NCBI RefSeq assembly: GCF_049562855.1
Contig: NZ_CP186925.1
Location: 1,302,001-1,366,000 of the forward strand
DNA from: Ruminococcus_C callidus
GTDB lineage: Bacteria > Bacillota > Clostridia > Oscillospirales > Ruminococcaceae
DNA length: 64,000 nucleotides
Direction of reading: 5' to 3'
A model generated the notes under the pieces. The model had not been told where the DNA came from, did not search any database, and saw only the letters and a list, made by a program, of their open reading frames with translations. The position numbers were made by a program, and so were the translations under genes. Positions 41,601-49,658 of the stretch are shown here, piece after piece (within the stretch, counting starts at the first letter, position 1; each line of letters begins with the position of its first letter).

Positions 41601-43021
41601 GGAATCGGTCGTTCCGGATTTACCATGGTGTTGAATGTTTCCACCACCTGCATGCCACGCATACGAACTGCACCAATTTCTGTCAGGCGGTCATTGGCTG
41701 GACTCAAGCCGGTTGTTTCCACATCAAAAACAATGATTTCGTCCTGCAGTGTTCGGTCTTCTGGATTATCAACTACCAGTAGACGATTCAAGTCATTGAC
41801 TACATAGGCTTCGCAGCCGAAAATCACTTTGAAATTCTTGTCCTTAAAGCCACGCCACGCATTCATGGCATCCGGAAATGCCTGTGCAATACCATGGTCT
41901 GTGATTGCAATTGCAGGATGTCCCCATTCATGGGCACGTTCTACCAGTTTGCCACAGGGCGTAACTGCATCCATTTGGGACATGTTGGTATGGCAATGCA
42001 ATTCTACACGTTTCTTGGGGGCATTGTCCATTTTCCGCTGTCGTTTTACCACAACAATAGATTCCGGTTTCATGACATCTTCTCTTGCAAATTCATCATA
42101 GCCGATCCGTCCGATCATCAATAATGTACTTCCCTTTTTGATTTCATGAAACGGCAGCTTCTCAATTTTTTCTGTGGAATCGAAAATCTTGACCAATACC
42201 GAGTAAGTGCCGTCTGTGATCTGATAGGTCAAAATGGTTCGCTCTCCCCGTACTTCGCGGGAATCCATTGCAAAGACATCACCCATGATTACCACACGTT
42301 GATTCTGTACTTCTACAGCTTCCCGAATCGGCATAGGAATATCCCGAATCGGTCTGCCTTTGATCAGGATAGCACTTCCAGGAACGATGCCCGGAATATC
42401 CTCGTTCATAGTAACGCTTTGTGCAATTGGCTTTTCCTTATCGCTGTGAGTTACTGCCGGAGCAGGTGCTGTAGAAGTTTGCAGTTGAGCTTCATGTTTG
42501 GGTAATTCCTGTTCTGCCTTGGAGATCATTTCATGGAAAGCAGCTTCACTGACACTGGTTTCCCCTTCAAATACCACATGAAACGGCGTAGAGAACATTT
42601 TTTCCAGCAAACCGGAAAAGAAATCTGCTACGTGATACTTTTTCAAAATATCATAGCCGCCGTTGTGCAGTTGGATTCGAATGGTATTATCTTCCCGTGT
42701 AATGTCTGCTCCGTCAACAAAACCGTTGACAACGGTCATTTCCCGTTTCAGAAACATGACCAGATCCGGAAAATATGCCATAGAAAACAATTCTGGGGCA
42801 TACCGTGGATGCAGACGAACAGCATGAATTTCCAGCCGAATTTCCAGTTCGTGTTCCAGTGCGACCAGATCCTGTGCCGGTACCAGATGGGGAAATGTGA
42901 TATAAAACGAAATTTTCGTCAGGTTTTCGGAATATGTCAGCCGATTCAAAATACCGTCTTTGATGGATTCTGGCATAATCGGGACATATTCTTCCAGAAA
43001 CTCTGCGAAATTCAAATCCAT
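38684..43021 (-). CDS. polC: DNA polymerase III alpha subunit, Gram-positive PolC type
   Basis: A 1445-residue replicative polymerase with its own proofreading exonuclease. In order: N-terminal domain (1-220); OB fold (about 225-320); first part of the PHP domain (RVELHCHTNMSQMDAVTPCG, about 335); the DEDD exonuclease inserted in PHP (IVFDVETTGLSPANDRLTEIG, about 425-595); the rest of PHP; then the polymerase core with a zinc-like CPKCKHSEF...CPECGTEM and DKAPDIDLNFSSEYQSSAHRY as the catalytic aspartates. ATG 43021 follows AGGAG at good spacing; GTG 43030 is too close. Last gene of the pyrH-to-polC operon. No terminator follows. Confidence 0.97.
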   Translation of the reverse strand: MDLNFAEFLEEYVPIMPESIKDGILNRLTYSENLTKISFYITFPHLVPAQDLVALEHELEIRLEIHAVRLHPRYAPELFSMAYFPDLVMFLKREMTVVNGFVDGADITREDNTIRIQLHNGGYDILKKYHVADFFSGLLEKMFSTPFHVVFEGETSVSEAAFHEMISKAEQELPKHEAQLQTSTAPAPAVTHSDKEKPIAQSVTMNEDIPGIVPGSAILIKGRPIRDIPMPIREAVEVQNQRVVIMGDVFAMDSREVRGERTILTYQITDGTYSVLVKIFDSTEKIEKLPFHEIKKGSTLLMIGRIGYDEFAREDVMKPESIVVVKRQRKMDNAPKKRVELHCHTNMSQMDAVTPCGKLVERAHEWGHPAIAITDHGIAQAFPDAMNAWRGFKDKNFKVIFGCEAYVVNDLNRLLVVDNPEDRTLQDEIIVFDVETTGLSPANDRLTEIGAVRMRGMQVVETFNTMVNPERPIPAKIVELTGITDSMVEDAPKEVEAMRKFIEFCGENPVLAAHNANFDTSFVRNVCKRNHITFEFATLDTLVLCKSMLPTMARHKLDGVAKALKLGKFDHHRASDDAQILAKIYKELVSRLMQTKGATMLSDLNTKTQEIDVKKLKSFHQIILVRNNIGLKNLYKLISYGHIECFYRKPLIPKSVLMQYREGLIFGSACEAGELFRAFVEEKPHEEIVKLAKFYDYLEIQPAGNNAFMIRNGTAANMEQLQEYNRKIVALGDELGIPVCATCDVHFMDKEDAIYREILQAGQGYDDAKFQPPLYLRTTEEMLEEFSYLGEEKAYEIVVTNTNAIADQIEHIQPFPNGTFTPTIDGAEEDLVRITNTKAKEIYGDPLPELVEKRLNRELSSIIKHGFSVLYIIAQKLVWDSVDHGYQVGSRGSVGSSFVASMAGISEVNPLAPHYVCPKCKHSEFITDGSIGSGFDLPPKNCPECGTEMNRDGHDIPFETFLGFDGDKAPDIDLNFSSEYQSSAHRYTEELFGRDNVFKAGTISAVADKTAYGYVKKYLEEKGLQYSPTEINRLSIGCTGIKRTTGQHPGGMVVVPSDYDVYDFTPVQHPADDAESEILTTHFDFHSLHDTILKLDELGHVVPTMYKHLEDATGILIHNVPTTDPKVIQMCTDASVLGVTPEEIYCQTGSLGIPEMGTGFTIQMLLDSKPKKFSDFLQVSGLSHGTDVWLGNAKDLIDNGTCTISDVIGTRDSIMTYLLHKGVEPKQAFQIMEDTRKGKAPKTFTPERVQMLKDHNVPQWYIDSCLKIKYMFPKAHAAAYVTAAIKLGWFKLYHPLAYYAVYFSTRGDDFDAILALQGKEAVRAKIEELKEKGNDRSKKESDLLDTLLIVNEMLSRGCEFLPIDLYKSHATKYLVEDHKIRIPFSAIPGIGISAAQNLYETAQKRDFISIEEFQTQSGASKTIIETLERLNAMGDLPKSSQMSLF

Positions 43022-43032
43022 ATGTTCCACTC

Positions 43033-44070
43033 CTACAGTTTCTCAATTTCAGCCATCAGTTCCGGAACAATGTCCTGTTCCGCGACCTTTCGTAAAACTG
43101 TTCCCTTGCGGAACAGCATTGCACAGCCGTCACCACCGGCAATTCCGATGTCTGCTTCTTTGGCTTCTCCGGGACCATTTACAACGCAGCCCATGACAGC
43201 TACTTTAATGTCTTTCTCTACATGTTCCAGAGCTGCTTCTACTTCTTTTGCTGTTTTTACCAGATCAATTCGTGTCCGGCCACAGGTAGGACAGGATACG
43301 ATTTGCGGTCCGCCACGCTTCCCAATACATTTCAAAATATCTCTTGCCGCACGAATTTCCTTGACAGGGTCTTCTGTCAGGGATACCCGAATGGTTTCGC
43401 CAATGCCGTCGTGAATCAACGAGCCAATGCCAATTGCAGATTTCAGCATGCCCATACGCTCTGTTCCAGCTTCTGTAACGCCCAGATGCAGCGGGTAATT
43501 GCACTGCTGTGCACATAGACGATAAGCATCGATCATGGTATTAACATCGGAAGATTTCATGGAAATGACAATATCATCAAACCCACATTCTTCCAGCATA
43601 TGTACATGCCCCATTGCACTTTCTACCAACGCTTCCGCTGTCGGAGCACCGTACTTTGCAAGGATTTCTTTTTCCAATGAGCCAGAGTTTACACCAATGC
43701 GAATAGGGATCTGTCGTTCCTGACAGGCGTGGACGACTTCCTGAACACGGCTCATGCCGCCAATATTGCCGGGGTTGATGCGAATCTTGTCGATTCCTGC
43801 TTCAGCAGCTTCCAATGCCAGTCGGTAATCGAAATGAATATCCGCCACCAACGGAATCGAGATTTTTTCCTTGATTGCCGGAATCAATGCAATGGCTTCA
43901 TGATTTGGAATCGCTGCCCGTACAATTTCACAGCCTGCCTGTTCCAATGCCACTGCCTGTGCAACACTGCCTGCAATATCATCGGAACGAGTGTTCAGCA
44001 TGGACTGAATGTAGATGTGTTTTCCGTCCAGTATACAATTGCCGACTTTTACCGGCTTTATTTCTCTCAT
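43033..44070 (-). CDS. ispG: 4-hydroxy-3-methylbut-2-en-1-yl diphosphate synthase
   Basis: A 345-residue iron-sulfur enzyme of the MEP isoprenoid pathway (GcpE). The TIM-barrel part contains PLVADIHFDYRLALEA and RINPGNIGG. The C-terminal 4Fe-4S ligands are in SCPTCGRTRIDL and CVVNGPGEAKEADIG. ATG 44070 follows GGGAG. It lies between rseP and polC; dxr of the same pathway is two genes upstream. Confidence 0.96.
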   Translation of the reverse strand: MREIKPVKVGNCILDGKHIYIQSMLNTRSDDIAGSVAQAVALEQAGCEIVRAAIPNHEAIALIPAIKEKISIPLVADIHFDYRLALEAAEAGIDKIRINPGNIGGMSRVQEVVHACQERQIPIRIGVNSGSLEKEILAKYGAPTAEALVESAMGHVHMLEECGFDDIVISMKSSDVNTMIDAYRLCAQQCNYPLHLGVTEAGTERMGMLKSAIGIGSLIHDGIGETIRVSLTEDPVKEIRAARDILKCIGKRGGPQIVSCPTCGRTRIDLVKTAKEVEAALEHVEKDIKVAVMGCVVNGPGEAKEADIGIAGGDGCAMLFRKGTVLRKVAEQDIVPELMAEIEKL

Positions 44071-44082
44071 GATTGTCACTCC

Positions 44083-45150
44083 CTAATTTTTGAAGAATCG
44101 CCCTATATCCTGTACTGTTACCAGAATCATCAGCAGAAACAGTGCTGCCATACCAATAAAATGAACCATAGCTTCCCGATTTTTTGAAATTGGTTTTCGT
44201 CGAATCGCTTCAATCAACAGAAACACAAACCGACTGCCATCCAGTCCCGGAATCGGCAAAAGGTTGAATACACCTACATTTACTGTAATGAAAATTGTCA
44301 AATTCATGACAGACTGCACCCGTTCCAGCAGATTTTCTCCGGTAGATGCTGCCTGTTCAATGACACTGACAGTTCCGACAGGACCAGAAAGGTCTTGCAG
44401 ACTATATTTTCCGCTGACCAGTTCAATCAATGACATCCAAATCAGCTTGGCAGTTGCCACTGTGTCTTTGGCGGCATAGGTGATGACGTTTACCGGATTT
44501 TTAGATTTTCCCTCCACAGAAAAATCCAGCAGACCACCTGTGTTATCATTATGGAACGTTACATTTTCAATGGTAACACGGGAACCGTCACGCTTTACAG
44601 TAATGTCATAGGTGTCTGTATCTGTTGTTTGCAGTTTGTAAATCAGATCAGTTGTGGAAAAAATATGGCTGCCGTCGATTGCAACAATTTTATCGCCGAT
44701 TTGCAGGCCGGATCGTTCACTTTCCGATGCAGTTACAGTATTTCCGGCAGAATTGGTCGTTTCCGCAAATTTTGCGATTGTCAAAGACGGCACTTTCTGT
44801 GCTGTGCACAGCAGAATTGCAATCAGCAGAAATCCCAGAACCAGATTCATAAATGCACCGGCAAGTACTACCGTCATTCTACGCCAGACTGCTTTTTTTT
44901 CAAAAGCGTTAGGATTGTCACTGGACTGATCCTCGCCTTCCATGGCACAGAATCCACCGATTGGAAACAACCGGAGAGAATATTCTGTTTCGCCTTTTTG
45001 AAAATGAATCAGTTTGGGTCCCATGCCAATTGCAAATTGATTGACTTGAATGTGGTTCAGCTTTGCAACGATAAAATGTCCAAATTCGTGAATGCCGATG
45101 ATTAAACCGAAAATGAGAATTGCAATGAGGATCGTGATAATATGCTGCAT
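44083..45150 (-). CDS. rseP: Site-2 intramembrane metalloprotease
   Basis: A 355-residue membrane zinc protease (RIP family) that cuts transmembrane regulators such as anti-sigma factors. The active site HEFGH is in the first helix (GIHEFGHFIVAK), the second metal motif is in the LLPIPGLDGSR region near the C-terminus, and a PDZ domain lies about 115-205 (GDKIVAIDGSHIFSTTDL). ATG 45150 follows AAAGGA. It is a candidate protease for the anti-sigma-like protein at 2562-3863, by inference only. Confidence 0.93.
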   Translation of the reverse strand: MQHIITILIAILIFGLIIGIHEFGHFIVAKLNHIQVNQFAIGMGPKLIHFQKGETEYSLRLFPIGGFCAMEGEDQSSDNPNAFEKKAVWRRMTVVLAGAFMNLVLGFLLIAILLCTAQKVPSLTIAKFAETTNSAGNTVTASESERSGLQIGDKIVAIDGSHIFSTTDLIYKLQTTDTDTYDITVKRDGSRVTIENVTFHNDNTGGLLDFSVEGKSKNPVNVITYAAKDTVATAKLIWMSLIELVSGKYSLQDLSGPVGTVSVIEQAASTGENLLERVQSVMNLTIFITVNVGVFNLLPIPGLDGSRFVFLLIEAIRRKPISKNREAMVHFIGMAALFLLMILVTVQDIGRFFKN

Positions 45151-45165
45151 ATGCAGGTCCTTTCT

Positions 45166-45226
45166 AAGGAACCACTGCAAACAGATTTTGTGTAAAATCG
45201 ACAGTTGAATTTTATGCAGCGGTTCT
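45166..45226. repeat. Dispersed palindromic repeat, copy 8 (divergent ends)
   Basis: AAGGAACCACTGCA pairs with TGCAGCGGTTCT. Read on the minus strand, its middle (TGTCGATTTTACACAAAATC) resembles copy 2 (TGTCGATTTTGCACGCAATT). It lies between dxr and rseP. Confidence 0.5.
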
Positions 45227-45240
45227 ATAATTGTAAATCG

Positions 45241-46386
45241 TTATGCGATAGTATTTCGTACAAATTCCCGAGCCTTTGTGTCAGCCCGCATAACATCCTC
45301 ATAGGTTTCTATCTTGGTTGCCGGAATCATTTCCATTGCCTTTTGTGCCAATGCACCGATGTCCAGAAAACGAATTTTTCCGGACAGGAATGCAGCAACT
45401 GCTACCTCATTTGCCCCGTTTACAATACAAGGTGCTGTGCCACCGGTTGTAATTGCTGCAATTGCCGTTTTCAGACAGGAGAATGTTTCCATATCCGGTT
45501 TTTCAAAAGTCAATGTTCCGTAATCAGTCAGTGACAGATGTTTTGTTGGACAAGGCAGCCGTTCCGGATACAATAGTGCATACTGAATTGGAATTTTCAT
45601 ATCCGGCACGCCCATTTGTGCAATGACTGAACAATCCTGATATTCGACTGCGGAATGCACCACACTCTGCCGGTGTACAACAATTTCAATCTGTTCCGGT
45701 GTCAGGTCAAAGAGCCACTTAGCTTCAATGAATTCTAGTCCCTTATTCATCAGTGTTGCAGAGTCAATGGTAATTTTATTGCCCATGCTCCAGTTCGGGT
45801 GATTTAAGGCATCTGCTACAGTGACATGCTCCAGTTCCTGACGAGTTTTTCCGAAGAACGGTCCGCCGGAAGCCGTCAGAATGATTTTGTGCAGCTGTTC
45901 CCGCCGATTGCCCTGTAAACATTGGAAAATGGCAGAATGTTCGCTGTCTACCGGATAAATTCGAACGCCTTTTTTTGCTGCCTGTTCCATAACCAGAGAA
46001 CCGCCGGCAACCAGCGTTTCCTTATTTGCCAATGCAATGTCCAAACCGGCAGAAATCGCGGTCAGTGTTGGCAGCAGCCCGACCATGCCTACCACAGAAT
46101 TGATGAGAATATCTGCATTTTTATCTGATGCAATGTCACATAGTCCCTCCATACCGCAGAGCACCTGTACTGGCAAATCTGCCAGACGCTGTTTTAGTTC
46201 TGCGTATTTTTCAGTTTCGAAGATGCAGACCTTTTTCGGGAGAAACTCCCGTGCTTGCTGTTCCAATGCATCAACATTTCGATTGGCAGCCAATGCGTAA
46301 ATCTGCATTTCGTGGGATCTGGCAACTTCCAAAGACTGTGTTCCGATAGAACCTGTCGATCCGAGAATCGAGATTGCCTTTTTCAT
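45241..46386 (-). CDS. dxr: 1-deoxy-D-xylulose-5-phosphate reductoisomerase
   Basis: A 381-residue NADPH-dependent enzyme making MEP. The Rossmann motif ISILGSTGSIGTQSLEV opens the protein. VDSEHSAIFQCLQG, LTASGGPFFGKT and NHPNWSMGNKITIDSATLMN are the metal and substrate site. ATG 46386 follows AAAAGGAG; about 30 in-frame codons upstream are not used. Full length. Confidence 0.97.
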   Translation of the reverse strand: MKKAISILGSTGSIGTQSLEVARSHEMQIYALAANRNVDALEQQAREFLPKKVCIFETEKYAELKQRLADLPVQVLCGMEGLCDIASDKNADILINSVVGMVGLLPTLTAISAGLDIALANKETLVAGGSLVMEQAAKKGVRIYPVDSEHSAIFQCLQGNRREQLHKIILTASGGPFFGKTRQELEHVTVADALNHPNWSMGNKITIDSATLMNKGLEFIEAKWLFDLTPEQIEIVVHRQSVVHSAVEYQDCSVIAQMGVPDMKIPIQYALLYPERLPCPTKHLSLTDYGTLTFEKPDMETFSCLKTAIAAITTGGTAPCIVNGANEVAVAAFLSGKIRFLDIGALAQKAMEMIPATKIETYEDVMRADTKAREFVRNTIA

Positions 46387-46426
46387 TTTATCATTCTCCT
46401 TTTTGATCCATGTGCCCATAAACACA

Positions 46427-46459
46427 ACACGATGCAAAGCAAAGGGCCTCACATCGTGT
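46427..46459. other. Hairpin between cdsA and dxr
   Basis: ACACGATG (46427-46434) pairs perfectly with CATCGTGT (46452-46459), with further imperfect pairing outside, in the 96-base gap between cdsA and dxr. It has no T-run, so an RNA processing or stability element is more likely than a terminator. Confidence 0.45.
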
Positions 46460-46482
46460 GGTTTGTGCATGAACCCATGCAA

Positions 46483-47298
46483 TTATCCAAAGAACACCGG
46501 ATACATCATTTCCAGTGCATAAAATGCCGGAACTGTAAACAAAACGCTGTCAAAACGATCCATGACACCGCCGTGTCCGGGCATGATATTTCCGAAGTCT
46601 TTGATTCCCTGCTGACGCTTCAGTACAGATGCACTCAAATCTCCCAGTACGCTGATTACAGCACAAACAATGCCAATAAAAATCAGCCAGAGATAGTGTA
46701 CATGTGCGTGTGCGATCAAGCTGTAAATCAAGGCAAAAATCACCATTACCACGACATCCGTCACAATCCCGCCGAAAAAGCCTTCTACAGTTTTCTTCGG
46801 GCTGATTTCCGGACAAAGCTTATGCTTTCCCAAAAATGTTCCGGCAAAATAGGCACCAGTATCGGCAATCCATGCAGAAGACAGTGCTAGAATAACGCTT
46901 GCCAGACCAAATTGGCTGATATGCAGCAAAGTATTCAGCATGCTCAAAGAATGGGAAACCAAAAGTGTAATTGCGGCAATAAACAGGGTATTCTGATATG
47001 TGATATGCTTATGCAGCAAAACCATTTCTGCAAACATCGCAACGATACAAAGGAATGTCAATGCGATTGTCGCAGAAGTGTTTCCGTAATACTGTAAGAA
47101 CGGCAGTGCAGCACCATACAGAAACCCGGCACCGATAGAAATCCGGCAATGCAGGCACTTCCCTGCACGAAACAGTTCAAATAGTGCAATGCAAATCAAA
47201 GCCGCAATTGCCAATGGAAATACGAAGGTCTTATGCAGAATCAAAATCAGGATTGCCAGAATGCCGCCAACTACGCCAGAGATAATCCGAACTTTCAT
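46483..47298 (-). CDS. cdsA: Phosphatidate cytidylyltransferase
   Basis: A 271-residue polytopic membrane enzyme making CDP-diacylglycerol for phospholipid synthesis. The C-terminal signature SVLKRQQGIKDFGNIMPGHG-GVMDRFDS is complete. ADTGAYFAGTFLGKHKLCPEISPKKTVEG holds the upstream conserved residues. About seven to eight membrane segments. ATG 47298 follows GGAGG at nine bases, preferred over TTG 47304. Confidence 0.95.
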   Translation of the reverse strand: MKVRIISGVVGGILAILILILHKTFVFPLAIAALICIALFELFRAGKCLHCRISIGAGFLYGAALPFLQYYGNTSATIALTFLCIVAMFAEMVLLHKHITYQNTLFIAAITLLVSHSLSMLNTLLHISQFGLASVILALSSAWIADTGAYFAGTFLGKHKLCPEISPKKTVEGFFGGIVTDVVVMVIFALIYSLIAHAHVHYLWLIFIGIVCAVISVLGDLSASVLKRQQGIKDFGNIMPGHGGVMDRFDSVLFTVPAFYALEMMYPVFFG

Positions 47299-47300
47299 CG

Positions 47301-48062
47301 TCAAATTCCTCCAAATCGTCTGCCACGCTGTGCATAGTCTGCCAAAGCCTTATTCAATTCGTTGCGGTTGAAGTCCGGCCACAAAACATTTGTAAAGTAA
47401 TATTCTGCATATGCACATTGCCAGATGAGATAGTTGGACAGCCGCAGTTCTCCGCTGGGGCGAATCAACAGATCCACATCCGGAAGCCCCGCGGTATACA
47501 GATGCTCAGAAATGGTTTGTTCTGTGATTGCTTCCGGTGCAAGTTTTCCTGCCTGTACTTCTTTGGCAATCTCCTGTGCAGCATGTTTGATTTCATCTCG
47601 TCCGCCGTAATTGATTGCAAGAATCAGATTCATCTTTTCGAAATCTCTGGAATCATGTTCCAGTTCTTCCATACGCTTTTGCAATCGATCCTGCAAACGG
47701 CTTCGGTCACCGACAAAAATCATACGAACGCGTCTTTCCAGATACTGATCTGCTTCACAGAGATAATCCCAGAACAAATCCATAATTGCATTTACTTCAT
47801 CTTGTGGACGTTTCCAGTTTTCTGTTGAGAAAACATAAAAAGATGCATTTCGCAGACCAATATCCCGACAATACAGGGACAGGTCTTTGAAATTTTTTGC
47901 TCCTTCCCGATGTCCAAACTTTCGTGGCATACCACGTTTGGTTGCCCACCGTCCGTTTCCGTCCATGATGAAGCCGACATGCTGCGGCAGCTGTTCCGGA
48001 AGAACAATTGTTCCTGTTTCATCTTTTGGTACATTTTTTTTGTTGAAAAATGGCAGAGCCAT
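47301..48062 (-). CDS. uppS: Isoprenyl transferase (undecaprenyl diphosphate synthase)
   Basis: A 253-residue cis-prenyltransferase making the C55 carrier lipid for cell-wall synthesis. HVGFIMDGNGRWATKRGMPR carries the catalytic aspartate. DLLIRPSGELRLSNYLIWQCAYAEYYFT is the diphosphate-binding C-terminal block. ATG 48062 follows AGGAG at nine bases; ATG 48071 touches the ribosome site. Confidence 0.96.
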   Translation of the reverse strand: MALPFFNKKNVPKDETGTIVLPEQLPQHVGFIMDGNGRWATKRGMPRKFGHREGAKNFKDLSLYCRDIGLRNASFYVFSTENWKRPQDEVNAIMDLFWDYLCEADQYLERRVRMIFVGDRSRLQDRLQKRMEELEHDSRDFEKMNLILAINYGGRDEIKHAAQEIAKEVQAGKLAPEAITEQTISEHLYTAGLPDVDLLIRPSGELRLSNYLIWQCAYAEYYFTNVLWPDFNRNELNKALADYAQRGRRFGGI

Positions 48063-48106
48063 ATCGTTCATCTCCTATTCTGCTGCAGGTTTTCGAGTCA
48101 ATGCAA

Positions 48107-48661
48107 TCAGATGCTCATGATCTCCTGATCCTTTGCAGTTACCATTTTATCGATTTCTGCAACATACTTATCTGTCAGATCCTGAACCTGCTTTTCGCCG
48201 TCCTTGACCTCGTCCTCTGTCAGTTCAGAAGCCTTTTTCTTTGCTTTCAGCTTTTCAATTGCTTCACGACGAACATTCCGGACAGCAACCTTGGTTTCTT
48301 CGCCCAATTTCTTAATGTCTTTGCACAGTTCCTTACGGCGGTCTTCTGTCAGCTGCGGAAATACCAGACGCAGGACTTTGCCGTCGTTGGTCGGTGTGAT
48401 TCCTACATCAGAAGACAGAATAGCCTTTTCAATTGCCTTCAGAGAAGTAACATCCCACGGCTGAATTACCAGAATTCGGGCCTCGGAAACAGATACGGCA
48501 GCCATTTGCTGAATCGGAGTCGGCACACCATAATAGTCTACCTGTACCTTATCCAGAACAGCCGGATTTGCACGACCAGCACGAATGGTTGTAAATTCAT
48601 GTGCCAGTCTGGCATTAGACTTTTTCATTTTTTCTTCGGTTTCTTTCATCAATTCTTTCAT
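48107..48661 (-). CDS. frr: Ribosome recycling factor
   Basis: A 184-residue two-domain protein that, with EF-G, splits ribosomes after termination. RAGRANPAVLDKVQVDYYGVPTPI and RLVFPQLTEDRRKELCKDIKKLGEE are standard. Full length. The ribosome site is separated from the start by a hairpin (48669-48683). Confidence 0.97.
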   Translation of the reverse strand: MKELMKETEEKMKKSNARLAHEFTTIRAGRANPAVLDKVQVDYYGVPTPIQQMAAVSVSEARILVIQPWDVTSLKAIEKAILSSDVGITPTNDGKVLRLVFPQLTEDRRKELCKDIKKLGEETKVAVRNVRREAIEKLKAKKKASELTEDEVKDGEKQVQDLTDKYVAEIDKMVTAKDQEIMSI

Positions 48662-48668
48662 AGTACTT

Positions 48669-48690
48669 CCCCGATTAACGGGGCTCCTTT
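48669..48690 (-). promoter_or_regulatory. Ribosome site and hairpin ahead of frr
   Basis: On the minus strand, AAAGGAG (48690-48684) is followed at once by CCCCG-TTAAT-CGGGG and then seven bases to the frr ATG. Linear spacing is 22 bases; with the hairpin folded it is about seven, the optimum. The GGGGA of the hairpin could itself act as a weaker site. Confidence 0.5.
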
Positions 48691-48719
48691 CAATTCATTT
48701 TATGCAAACAAAATTGTTT

Positions 48720-49451
48720 TTATACTTCTGTGGCAATCGGGTCTACTTCGGACACAACGGTACCTATATCTTCGCCCATCACTGCATCGTAGATATTTTC
48801 CGGTCGATTCAGATCAAATACCAGCATCGGCATTTTGTTATCACGGCACATAGATGCAGCGGTGCTGTCCATAACCTGCAGTGCACTGCCAAGGACATCG
48901 CTGAATGTCAGACGGGAGTAGCGTACCGCATCATCGTACTTGTGCGGATCCTTGTCATAAACGCCGTCTACCATTGTTGCTTTCAGCAGAATATCTGCTT
49001 CAATTTCCACCGCACGCAGAGTTGCAGCAGTATCTGTGGAGAAGAACGGGCTTCCGGTACCGCAGCCGAAAATTACAACTCTGCCCTTTTTCAGGTGCGA
49101 AATAGCACGATTGCGAATATATGGTTCTGCGATCTGCTGCATGCTGATTGCAGTCTGCACGCGAACTTCCAATCCCAGCGATTCCAGCATATCTGCAACT
49201 GCCAATGCATTCATAGTAGTTGCCAGCATACCAATGTGGTCTGCTCTGGTACGATCCATATTTTCACTGGAACGTCCACGCCAGAAGTTGCCGCCGCCGA
49301 CTACGATCCCCATTTGCACGCCAGCATTCACGCACTTTTGAATGCTCTTACAAATTGGGAGCATCGTTGCAGTGTCCAATCCGGTTTTTTTCGGACCAGC
49401 AAGAGCTTCACCGCTTAATTTCAGAAGAACTCGATGATACTTAGGTTCCAT
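48720..49451 (-). CDS. pyrH: UMP kinase
   Basis: A 243-residue amino-acid-kinase-fold enzyme phosphorylating UMP. HRVLLKLSGEALAGPKKTGLD is the phosphate-binding start; VGGGNFWRGR and GCGTGSPFFSTDTAATLRA follow. It normally forms a GTP-regulated hexamer. GAAAGGA lies upstream of ATG 49451. First gene of the pyrH-to-polC operon, with its own promoter. Confidence 0.97.
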   Translation of the reverse strand: MEPKYHRVLLKLSGEALAGPKKTGLDTATMLPICKSIQKCVNAGVQMGIVVGGGNFWRGRSSENMDRTRADHIGMLATTMNALAVADMLESLGLEVRVQTAISMQQIAEPYIRNRAISHLKKGRVVIFGCGTGSPFFSTDTAATLRAVEIEADILLKATMVDGVYDKDPHKYDDAVRYSRLTFSDVLGSALQVMDSTAASMCRDNKMPMLVFDLNRPENIYDAVMGEDIGTVVSEVDPIATEV

Positions 49452-49544
49452 GTTTCTAAATTCCTTTCGTTTGTTTCTCGATTTTCAGACCTTATTTGGA
49501 ATCCGACAAAATGCCTTCCATTCTGGAGGACAATCTATATGTTT

Positions 49545-49573
49545 ATTTTACACTATTTTTCGGGAAAAGTAAA
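49545..49573 (-). promoter_or_regulatory. Promoter of the pyrH-to-polC operon
   Basis: On the minus strand, TTTACT, a 17-base spacer and TAAAAT, between the tsf terminator and pyrH. Leader about 90 bases. Confidence 0.65.
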
Positions 49574-49596
49574 GTGATTTCTGCAAAAAAATAAAA

Positions 49597-49623
49597 AAAG
49601 AGCATGACAATTGCCATGCTCCC
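49597..49623 (-). terminator. Intrinsic terminator of rpsB-tsf
   Basis: On the minus strand, a GAGCATG / CATGCTC stem with an inner loop followed by seven T. It separates tsf from pyrH, which are often co-transcribed elsewhere. Confidence 0.82.
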
Positions 49624-49658
49624 TTTTTTCGGCATAATCGCCTTGTGAAAAAATATTC

